From the NCBI RefSeq assembly GCF_001949145.1, contig NW_019091484.1, positions 789,320 through 807,921 of the forward strand: a stretch of DNA of 18,602 bases, read 5' to 3'. A model generated the notes under the pieces. The model was not told where the DNA came from. It saw only the letters and a list, made by a program, of their open reading frames with translations, and did no database searches. Numbering within the stretch: the first letter of the stretch is position 1; each line of letters starts with the position of its first letter. Positions 7,793-14,712 of the stretch are shown piece by piece. Origin of the DNA: Acanthaster planci. Taxonomy: Eukaryota > Echinodermata > Asteroidea > Valvatida > Acanthasteridae. Made by a program: the position numbers and the translations under genes.

Positions 7793-10700
7793 GTAAAGTT
7801 GATACTTTCTCTTCAACATTGGCCAGGTTGTTTGAATGAAGTTGCATTTGTTTCCTGATCACATGTACATGTAAATGGGGGAAATATGAAATAACATAGT
7901 GCTCACCAGAAGATGAGGTGCCTAGGTACCAAATTTTTGGCCCAACTGGACCTTCGTCAGGGCTTGGTGTACATATATTCTTCTGGTAATGTTTTATTTT
8001 GTATTTTCCCTCTTGTCATTATCAATGGTACCCAGTCTTGTTTTATTGTGTAGATGTCTGGTTAAAAAAGTTAAGTCTAGAATCTGATGAATCTGGGAAC
8101 AGTCTGCAGATGTGCTCATTTGTGAGCAGAATGCATGTATGAAGTCCAAATCCAACTCTAGTGATCCGCAGTGAATTTTTCATGCATAAATTTATCCTTG
8201 TGATCTCACCTAAGCGTTCAGTGCTTCAGGTGGAACATTATACATGTACGGTGATAGAATGCCAACCTGTCGTGCAAACAGAAGGTACCACTGGGGATCT
8301 TGAGTTGCTTCGAAATCTCTGTCCCTTTCCAAAGCCCTGCCTCTGAATTTGCCATTGCATATGTACATTTTACCAGTTTTGTAATTCTAAGTAAAAAAAC
8401 ACAACTTTGTCCCCTTTATTCTTGCAAGTTCCGCGGAGCGTTGAACTTCTTATCAAAACTCGCTGAGAAGTCAAAGGACGGGTCCCTTCCCTGCGTCACT
8501 ACCCACAGCAGTGGCAACTTTGCCCAGGCATTGGCTCTTGCTTCAAGTCTGCTGAATTTCAAGGCCTACGTGGTCATGCCTAGCATTGCCCCACTGTGTA
8601 AACAGGATGCCGTGAAAGAGTACGGAGCAGAACTTATACTGTGTACACCGACTGAACAGGTTGGTTGTATGTGTTTATATGTGGTTCCCTGTGGCAGGGA
8701 ACGAGACTGAGAACCCAAAAAGATCAGGTTTGAACGACAACTGTAGTTAACCATAGTTTGACCGAAGTCTGGTTGCACATGCTCAGTGCATCTTGCCCAA
8801 GGTGCACATGAGTTCCTACTACAGGATCATCATGTTAGAAGTATGCCATCTCTTAACTCTCTATGGAGCAGATGGTTGAGTGCATTGCATGTCAGTCATC
8901 AAAACAGCCCAAAACATGAATAGAAGTCTTGTGTGAGCTGCATCTATTTTAGTTGTCGCATTTGGCCCATCTGTTGTGTATATTTTATTTCTTAAAATTG
9001 ATTTTTTTCCTCCATATTTCAGGGTCGTATAGCAGCCAAAGATGAGGTTGTCAAGTCGACAGGGGCTATATACGCACCTTCCTCACAACACCATGACATC
9101 ATGGCAGGGCAAGGAACCATGTTCTTGGAGATGTTTGAACAAGTGAGCAGTTCGTCTTAATCACCTCAATGGATGAACCATAAATACCAAACAACCAGAG
9201 AAAGTGTTATTATAAAAAGCAATTATCAATTAGTATTCATAGATACATCTGTAAATCGGTTGAAAGTCACCTTTTTTTCATCCCAGATGACTGATTATCA
9301 TTTGCCAGAGGGGACATTATAGACACTGTCTATCATATTTTGGCCAATAACAAAATATCCCTTTTTTATATCGATATTATTGATATATAAAATTTTATTT
9401 ATTTTAATTTTTGAAGTATTATAACAGGTGTGAATTACTGGCAAATGGTTTAAGGGTACACCCCTACACTGTAATGGTGTGATCCGATTCACTTTGTTGA
9501 AATTTCCTGACGCTTGCATTGCGTATGTTGCCTACATGGGATGGGACACATAAATTCATACCCTGCTGTGCATAGCGATATCATCAGCACGTTGTGCTAG
9601 TCTACGTACGTTTGGTTAGCAAATGATTCTCTGTTTTGGAGGATAAATTTTGTGATATTTTCGAGGCAATGTGTATGCAAATTATTGAGTGCGAGACTAA
9701 GATAAGTGACTGAATTTATTCTTCAAATGTCGCCGTATATGCTGCCCAGAATATAAGCTACAGGGCCATTTTTCACTCGGCATGAGAACCAACATTACAG
9801 TAATGTGACAATGCACTTTTGTATTTCTCAATAAATTTGATCCTCGGGAGCGATATTTTCGATACATTTTCAATATCAATGTTTTCAAAGTTTCGATTTT
9901 CTTGATGTATCGATATTACCAAATAACTAACATCGGTGATATCGACATCAAACCCATATTGATAATATTGATATATCAACAGTGCTTCGGACGTAAGCCC
10001 TGCCTCTCCGGGGTATTTTGGTTAGAAACCCTGCTGAACATATCACGCAGCAATAATTGTCAGATTGTTTTGCCTGCCCACTGCAACAAGACCCAGGTTG
10101 CCAAATGGCCTGGCAACCTGGATCAACCGAGGCCAAATGGCTTGGGAGTCTGTGGTTGCCGGCCACCACAAGATCCAACAGTGGGACTGTTCAGTGGGAC
10201 CATTGTCACAACGAGGGTAGCTATTCATGTGTGAACCACTGAGTACAAATTTCCGAGGAAGTCGAGCAAATGGTCTGGACTGTGTTCGGGATCCAGATTC
10301 TGTATGCGAGACTGCACTCTGTTGGATAATACACTGCCATTATGCACAGGCTAACAATACCCGTACAACACGAACACAGTCCAGGAAGTGAACTACTTAT
10401 CAGAGGAAATCTAGCATGGGGCGAAATTTATGCTGACGTGTGCAAGATGTGTTCATGACGTATGCATGTCCATCAATTGTGGCACCAGAAGGCACTACAT
10501 CATTGTCCCTCCTTATTGGGCTTATCACAGTTCCCAAGAGAAGGCATTTTTTTCCATCGACACTACTTGGGCTTAGGTTACCAGTCTAATTGTCTCATGG
10601 ATTGTAAGTGTTGTCAGTCTACCTTTCTGTTGTCTAGTTTTTCTTCACATGGCAGTTTCCTTTTTCCTTCTAAGGTTGATAAGAAGCTGGATGCGGTGAT

Positions 10701-12817
10701 TGTTCCAGTAGCAGGAGGAGGAATGATTTCAGGGATTCTCATAGCAGCGAAGGTGTGTGATCATGTTTCCTTGTCTTGTAGATGAGGCTGGGGCCAAATA
10801 TAGGATGGATGTCATTCCATAGGCATACTCTAGAGGTGTGAGAACCAACACTGTTGTAGCTGATCCCATTACAAGGCCCTTCACAAGTCCTTCTCAAGAC
10901 CAATCATGAGTAACTGTGTAACTTGGCCATACTGAATGACTTGTGAGGATGAATGATGGACTTGCAGGGACTAACAAGAGAGTTGGTTACAACATTAGGT
11001 TACAACTCTTGTCATCAGAAATCAACCACCAACCAATCACAGGTCATTGTTTCAAAGTCAGTGAGTCAGGGTGGCGTGGTGGTCCTTTCCTTGCCTTCCA
11101 CCTCTGGGTTTGGGTTCGATTCCTGGCTCGGTCCACATATGGAATGGGTTTTCAGTCCTTACCTGATTTCATGGGTTTTACCCAGAATATTCCTCTGGGG
11201 TTTTCCTCCCACCTCTACTGTAACTGCTTCTCACTGTCTCCTCTCTACAGGTTTCTTCAGGCTTGTGAGCTACAGTGCTTAGGGCACTTTTGAGGATCCC
11301 TGGTGTCATTGCCAGAAATAAATAATAATAATTATAATAATAATTTGAACAAATGTGATGAAACCTCCCACCGTCATAGTTGCTCCCATGTGACTTCAGG
11401 AACACTGGCTGTCCCATCCGGCGTGGGGCAGGGGGACAAGGTGCCACTCCCTCTTGTGACAGAGACAATCTTGTCAGAAAAAACCACATCATCAGTCTGT
11501 TTCTTGAATTTGATTAACTTCTTTGACAGACATTGCAGCCGGAGATCAAAGTGATCGCAGCTGAGCCGGAGTTGGCAGATGACCTTTACCAGTCCATGAA
11601 GGCCAAGAGACACATCCGACTTGATCACTATCCAGACACGATCGCTGACGGCTTGAGAGTTTCGGTGGGCGATGTAGCCTGGCCAATCGTGCGAGACCTG
11701 GTTGATGACGTCATCACTGTGACGGAGGATGAAATTAAGGTGACATATAACAGACCTTTTTATATCCAATGCTTTTTCAGGTTGGCACGAGGGTACTGAG
11801 ATTACTGTCGTCTTACACGACCCAGGTTTGAATTCCATCCTGACCGACAAGTACTCACTGTGAGGTGTTATCAGATTTTTTTATTCCAAAGTGCCCTGTC
11901 ACTGAACAGTTTTGTCCTCTTCTGCTCATATCTTTTCACAGGCTGTGGAACTTCCGCCTGTACTCAATTCTAATGACCCGCTAAGTTCTCCATTAGTAAT
12001 GAAAGGACTAGCTGAAATCATGTAAAGAAGACCGAGTTAAGATTTGAAATAGTGAAGACCATTAAAGGAAGAGTACAGACTTTCGTCTGGTTTATAGGTG
12101 TCAAATAATGAGGTGTAGTGGACTCACAGAATTCACTCTCAAACTGCCGCAGGGTCCCTGAATTGAGGTTTTAAAAAAAAGGGGAGAAAATAATCTGTGT
12201 TGTATTTCAGAGTTACATTGGCAGTTTACAACCATTAATAGGGCAAAAAAAAAAAACAAACTCGGTCTCTGGTCAGACCAAAGTTTTTTTCGAGGGAGAG
12301 GGTGGCTTTTGAGACTGTCAACAGACACGGAAATGAGTGGCATATTTAATCAAAGAGCAAAGGCTGGTAGTAGCAGGTCGCATGTCATGCCGCCATCATT
12401 GTTGATCAGCTGGCTGCAACTTTGTAACCTACCCATCGTCTACTGTTCGTGTTCGACATCAATATTACGCAGTCGTAACAGAACTGCCACCGGGTACAAG
12501 CTACCCATGAATAAGTCACGTTCCTTGAACAAATTGCCCTTCGGACTTTTGAGAAAAAATGGAAAAAAACACACGCTGACCAGAGACAGACTATTTTTAG
12601 GGGGGCCTAATGAACATTGTGTTGTTTGTAACCCCTGCAGGAAAGTACTAAGCTGGTGTGGCAGTGTATGAAGCTGTGTATTGAGCCCTCAGCGGGGGTG
12701 GGCGTGGCTGCCGTGATGTCAGACAAATTCAAAGCCGCGTTCCCAGACATTAAGAATGTGGGGATCATCTTGTGTGGAGGTAACATCGACCTAGACTCCA
12801 TGAAAAGTTGGCTGTAG
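7622..12817 (+). CDS. Serine racemase-like PLP enzyme (six coding exons)
   Basis: Joined coding sequence 7622-7792, 8429-8659, 9023-9142, 10675-10752, 11530-11739 and 12641-12817 (stop TAG) gives 328 residues; vertebrate serine racemase has 340. The family is fold-type II PLP enzymes that racemise L/D-serine and also eliminate water to pyruvate and ammonia; they are cytosolic and stimulated by Mg/Ca and ATP. Residues seen: Schiff-base lysine K57 in FQRTGSFK, SSGN at 84-87 with catalytic serine S85, nitrosylation-type C114, ATP-site-type Y122, substrate arginine R136, glycine loop AGGG at 187-190, metal residues E212/A216/D218 in AAEPELADD, and CGGN at 315-318. Differences from the vertebrate enzyme: F88 (His), A89 (Gly), A187 (Gly), V244 (Ser242), C315 (Ser313). 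The C-terminal tail is absent. All five introns are phase 0 and GT-AG. The substrate (serine, threonine or aspartate) cannot be assigned. The family call is firm; the symbol is left empty because it may be a paralogue. Confidence 0.93.
7793..8428 (+). other. Intron 1 (636 bp)
   Basis: Donor GTAAAG and acceptor TTGCAAG. A TACATGTACATGTA-like run lies near 7860-7873 and a nested hairpin at 7905-7987. No other gene is seen; the frames at 8161-8346 and 8300-8428 are intronic read-through. Confidence 0.85.
7905..7987. repeat. Nested hairpin in intron 1
   Basis: Three nested inverted pairs: ACCAGAAGA (7905-7913) with TCTTCTGGT (7979-7987), ACCAA (7928-7932) with TTGGT (7964-7968), and GGCCC (7939-7943) with GGACC (7948-7952, one G-U pair as RNA). 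On the minus strand the segment contains CTGACGA followed by a 5-bp stem, reminiscent of a hammerhead-ribozyme core, but the second core box reads AAAA rather than GAAA. It may be a degenerate retroelement-derived fold. Confidence 0.4.
8429..8659 (+). CDS. Racemase-like gene, coding exon 2 (residues 58-134)
   Basis: Acceptor AAG at 8426-8428, donor CAG|GTTGGT. It opens FRGALNFL, continuing the GSFK-(I/F)RGALN motif of the family across the splice. THSSGNFAQ carries the phosphate/substrate loop with the re-face serine S85. APLCKQ matches the APDCKK segment of human serine racemase, so C114 corresponds to the nitrosylated Cys113. EYGAELILCTPTE matches the following strand. The odd point is NFAQ where the vertebrate enzyme has NHGQ: the substrate-contact His is Phe and the Gly is Ala. 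Confidence 0.93.
8660..9022 (+). other. Intron 2 (363 bp)
   Basis: Donor GTTGGT, acceptor after a pyrimidine tract (TTTTTTTCCTCCATATTTCAG). No repeat or gene is recognised within it. Confidence 0.85.
9023..9142 (+). CDS. Racemase-like gene, coding exon 3 (residues 135-174)
   Basis: Forty codons, acceptor TTTCAG, donor CAA|GTGAGC. Gap-free alignment to human residues 134-163 places R136 on the substrate-binding Arg135, and AGQGT is the conserved strand after it. The loop before it reads APSSQHHD rather than VHPNQEP. It therefore has two consecutive serines (S154-S155) in the stretch where a three-serine run has been reported in invertebrate aspartate racemases. The exon ends EMFEQ. Confidence 0.93.
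9321..9988 (-). mobile_element. Non-autonomous TIR element, copy B (inverted)
   Basis: Reverse complement of element A (2546-3230) over essentially its full length. Shared landmarks include TTAAGGGTACACCCCTACAC-type sequence at about 9450, CTACGTACGTTTGGTTAGCA-type sequence at about 9602, and ATTCTTCAAATGTCGCCGTA at 9719-9738. Its ends keep CACTGT followed by TATA-rich palindromic sequence but have lost the outer GGCC part seen in copy A. No coding capacity. Its insertion explains much of the length of intron 3. Confidence 0.65.
10093..10121. repeat. Perfect 11-bp stem hairpin
   Basis: CCAGGTTGCCA (10093-10103) and TGGCAACCTGG (10111-10121) are perfect reverse complements separated by 7 bases. 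CCAAATGG recurs 30 bases downstream. Within intron 3, just right of element B. Function unknown; in RNA it would be a stable stem-loop. Confidence 0.6.
10275..10384. repeat. 14-bp inverted repeat, 110-bp span
   Basis: CTGGACTGTGTTCG (10275-10288) and its exact reverse complement CGAACACAGTCCAG (10371-10384) bound an 82-bp centre with no further pairing. The arrangement resembles the ends of a very short MITE, but no target duplication was found. Confidence 0.5.
10675..10752 (+). CDS. Racemase-like gene, coding exon 4 (residues 175-200)
   Basis: Twenty-six codons, acceptor TAAG, donor AAG|GTGTGT. Translation VDKKLDAVIVPVAGGGMI followed by SGILIAAK matches the strand and PLP-phosphate loop of the family. 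The loop is PVAGGGM; vertebrate serine racemase has PVGGGGM, so the first glycine is alanine (A187). The start of this exon is one residue longer than in the human protein. Confidence 0.92.
11065..11345 (+). mobile_element. tRNA-derived SINE in intron 4
   Basis: A pol III A-box-like TGGCGTGGTGG (11072-11082) is followed 41 bases later by a near-canonical B box GGTTCGATTCC (11113-11123). This is the spacing of a tRNA head. The body includes TTACCCAGAATATTCCTC and GGGGTTTTCCTCCCACC, which resembles the conserved central domain (TTTTCTCCGGGTACTCCGG-type) found in SINEs of many marine invertebrates. It ends in a (TAA)n-type tail at 11316-11345. It lies in the sense direction of the host gene. I could not define target duplications. 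Confidence 0.65.
11316..11345. repeat. (AAT)n microsatellite tail
   Basis: About ten AAT/TAA units with one interruption (ATTATAAT) at the 3' end of the SINE, consistent with its retroposition tail. Confidence 0.8.
11530..11739 (+). CDS. Racemase-like gene, coding exon 5 (residues 201-270)
   Basis: Seventy codons, acceptor GACAG, donor AAG|GTGACA. It opens TLQPEIKVIAAEPELADD, matching ALKPSVKVYAAEPSNADD of human serine racemase. The divalent-cation ligands E212, A216 (main chain) and D218 are kept. TIADG (237-241) and RDLVDD(V/I)-TVTEDEIK are nearly identical to the vertebrate protein. At 244 a valine replaces the substrate-contact Ser242. The sequence GATGACGTCATCAC in this exon is coding, not a regulatory site. 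Confidence 0.94.
11740..12640 (+). other. Intron 5 (901 bp)
   Basis: Donor GTGACA, acceptor ACCCCTGCAG. Contains a 320-360-bp inverted-repeat element at about 12245-12605. The rest is featureless, and the frames present are not gene-like. Confidence 0.8.
12245..12605. mobile_element. MITE-like inverted-repeat element in intron 5
   Basis: A perfect 12-bp inverted pair GTCTCTGGTCAG (12265-12276) and CTGACCAGAGAC (12576-12587) is embedded in longer imperfect arms: AAAAA(C/T)A-rich sequence outside and GTTTTTTTC inside on both sides. No transposase frame. The outer limits are uncertain because both flanks are A/T or G homopolymer runs; no target duplication is assignable. Confidence 0.45.
12641..12817 (+). 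CDS. Racemase-like gene, coding exon 6 (residues 271-328, stop)
   Basis: Acceptor CCCTGCAG, stop TAG at 12815-12817. ESTKLVWQCMKLCIEPSAGV followed by GVAAVMS matches the terminal helices of serine racemase (CATQLVWERMKLLIEPTAGV). LCGGNIDLDS carries C315 in the place of the pyridine-nitrogen Ser313. Cys at this place is known in mammalian liver serine dehydratase. The protein stops at KSWL, about where human has ITWV, so the last dozen or so residues and the PICK1-binding PDZ ligand of mammals are missing. The final SWL itself fits a class I PDZ pattern, though this may be chance. Confidence 0.93.
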   Translation, partial: ESTKLVWQCMKLCIEPSAGVGVAAVMSDKFKAAFPDIKNVGIILCGGNIDLDSMKSWL

Positions 12818-13695
12818 AGGCAAATATTGATTCTTGATCAAAGCTTACGGCTCCTGAGGTGAATGTTTTGGTTGCTGACGACTGATGACTTTATCATTTA
12901 TTCAAACCGACACGTTACAAACAATATGTACATGCTACATCAGATGTGTATTGAGTGTTAAGGTTTGAATACCTGGATGGTGCCTACAACTTGAGGGTAG
13001 GACAACTGTTAATGTTATCTAATTGGCTGCACTAGATTAGTCTTCATGAATTTGCATAAATTGAAGTCCGGTTAATGATTGGACATTAAATACTCTTACT
13101 TTCACACCCATTTGATAGAATTTTATTTGCACTCTGTCTTAAGCAACTCAGTAATCTCTCCTGCATTATACAGGACTAGCTCAGAAGTTCTTGCTGCAGT
13201 TCCACAAGAATATTTTTATCCTTTATCATATTGCATAAATTTCCTAAGAACCCAAAGAAGAATCTTTCACAAAAATCTTTGTTTAATTTAAAATATTTTA
13301 TCATGCAATGTTTGTAGTCTGTGGGCTGATTAACTCATACTGAATTTTTAATTTGGTCCAATTTTGGCAAAAATTTGAAGGAAATTTGTTTATCAGGAAA
13401 ACTACCTATTTTAGATATCTATGCAGTATAGTATAAGATTATTTTTATAGTTAAAACCGAAAGATTTTAGTTGTGGCTACAGTATGTCTTCTCACCATTT
13501 AGAGAGATGTACACTTGTAGGCCATTTTTACAGGGGATACGTAGAGATGCTGTGGGTTTGTATGCATTCAAATGAAAACTTATAGCCTGCATTTAATATT
13601 CATCAAGTGAGCGGGGTTGAGTGCACCACACAACTTAAGCAGGTAAACAGGAGCGATCACGCTTTGCCATGTACATGTACTGTTACTGCACAGAA
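12818..13695. other. 3' flank / presumed 3' UTR
   Basis: AT-rich sequence after the stop codon with no conserved frame. The only near-canonical polyadenylation hexamer close to the gene is ATTAAA at 13085-13090, about 270 bases past the stop; the first AATAAA is much farther, near 14325. The transcript end is therefore uncertain. Confidence 0.5.
13085..13090 (+). promoter_or_regulatory. Possible polyadenylation signal ATTAAA
   Basis: The commonest variant hexamer, lying in AT-rich sequence about 270 bases past the stop codon. No clear downstream GU-rich element was identified, so the call is tentative. Confidence 0.25.
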
Positions 13696-14076
13696 CAGCA
13701 GCAGATGTTTTGCATCCAAATTAGTTTTAGAGCAAACTCCCAGGAGAGTGTTTGGTGCTATGTTCAGTGGCAAGGCGCTACCATCAACATATACTGCAGC
13801 TGTTAAAATCCATACAGTGTCCCAGCAGCAGATGTATTGCATCTAGATTATTTTTAGAGAAAACTCCCAGGAGAGTGTTTGGTGCTATGTTCAGTGGCAA
13901 GGCGCTACCATCAACATATACTGCAGCTGTTAAAATCCATACAGTGTCCAAGCAGCAGATGGATTGCATCTAGATTATTTTTAGAGAAAACTCCCAGGAG
14001 AGTGTTTGGTGCTATGTTCAGTTGCAAGGCTCTACAATCAACATATACTGCAGCTGTTAAAACGCATACAGTGTCC
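13696..14076. repeat. 127-bp tandem repeat, three units
   Basis: Three head-to-tail units (13696-13822, 13823-13949, 13950-14076), all exactly 127 bp. Shared landmarks are AGCAGCAGATG, ACTCCCAGGAGAGTG, TTTGGTGCTATGTTCAG and CAACATATACTGCAGCTGTT; each unit ends CAGTGTCC. Units 2 and 3 are nearly identical and unit 1 is more diverged. 127 is not a multiple of three, so although each frame stays open for some distance, the array cannot encode a repeated peptide. Confidence 0.9.
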
Positions 14077-14349
14077 TTTACTCCTTGCCGATGGTACTCG
14101 CTCGTCAGCTATGCTTACGTATTTATTTTACATAAGTGATTGTGTCAACGAATCACATTCTTGAAAAGGTACTTAATTGACCAATTGTTAAAAAACAGAA
14201 CTCACAAAGGAAGGACAGCGGAGACAAAGGTTAACTTAATCAAAATTAAACTGATCTTTCGAAAAACCAACAAAAGTATTCTATTTACAAAGGACAAATT
14301 ATACAATCATAAATGCATGGAATAATAAAAGGGATACCGGTGTCTAACT
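14077..14349. other. AT-rich spacer, no gene
   Basis: AT-rich sequence between the 127-bp array and the GC-rich island. It holds an AATAAA hexamer near 14325-14335 (plus strand) but no conserved frame. Confidence 0.5.
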
Positions 14350-14712
14350 GAAATGTGTGGAGGGGCGTCGCGTTGCGATGGGAGCCTGGTACAGTCACCG
14401 TGGTCGGTATTGGGTCCCAAGCGGGAAATGGTGGTCATCCAGGCTGACCGTCATGGTCTTGATGGACGGTGATGAGCGGCTGGTCTCTGTCTTGAGCGGG
14501 CTTCACAGGAATGAAAGCCGGAGCTCAGGCTTGAAGCGACTTGATCTTAGCTTGTCTTGACCGTATCACGGCCCCTTGGGCGTGGGCCATGCGAGCCGCT
14601 GACGATCGGTAGAAAGCTGGAGAGCGGCAGCAGATGATACGCCCCTCGTGGAAAGTAAAGCTCCGCTGCGACGTCGACACACCCAGGTTTATAAGAGAAC
14701 GTGTCACAATGC
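14350..14712. other. GC-rich island, possible solo LTR or unmethylated island
   Basis: About 360 bp with far more G+C and CpG than its surroundings, with abrupt edges on both sides. It starts with TGTGTGG and ends with GTGTCACA, so the ends form TG...CA with a short TGTG/CACA inversion, as in an LTR. On the minus strand it contains a TATA-like TTATAAA near its beginning. AATG flanks on both sides could be a 4-base duplication, but the alignment is ambiguous. Short frames on both strands resemble no protein I know. Alternatives are a CpG-rich promoter or a transferred fragment. Confidence 0.3.

Larger units (their letters stand above)
9143..10674 (+). other. Intron 3 (1532 bp)
   Basis: The longest intron. 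It is largely occupied by the inverted copy of the TATCGATA-ended element (about 9321-9988), followed by an 11-bp hairpin (10093-10121) and a 14-bp inverted repeat (10275-10384). The acceptor is TTCTAAG|GTT, an ordinary AG but with a weak -3 base. The rest shows no feature. Confidence 0.8.
10753..11529 (+). other. Intron 4 (777 bp)
   Basis: Donor GTGTGT, acceptor TTTGACAG. Contains a tRNA-derived SINE at about 11065-11345. Frames inside (10943-11293, 11303-11529) are parts of the SINE and read-through, not genes. Confidence 0.8.

Noticed and set aside
7117-7819. Long minus-strand frames of 188 and 173 codons
   Set aside because: They exist only because the N run is read as open; the remainder is antisense to exon 1 or lies in the direct repeat.
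10943-11554. Several plus-strand frames of 80-116 codons in intron 4
   Set aside because: They lie in the SINE and its tail or read through into exon 5, and do not resemble the enzyme family.
11706-11713. TGACGTCA palindrome (CRE) in exon 5
   Set aside because: It encodes the conserved Val-Asp-Asp-Val-Ile stretch of the enzyme, so its occurrence is explained by coding constraint.
13607-14139. Overlapping frames repeating CSVARRYHQHILQLLKSIQ-like peptides
   Set aside because: They arise from the 127-bp tandem repeat, whose period is not divisible by three; start codons are internal to the repeat and no exon signals fit.
14525-14707. Minus-strand 60-codon frame in the GC-rich island as a retroelement gag fragment
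   Set aside because: No zinc knuckle, protease or reverse-transcriptase motif is visible, and the frame is short.
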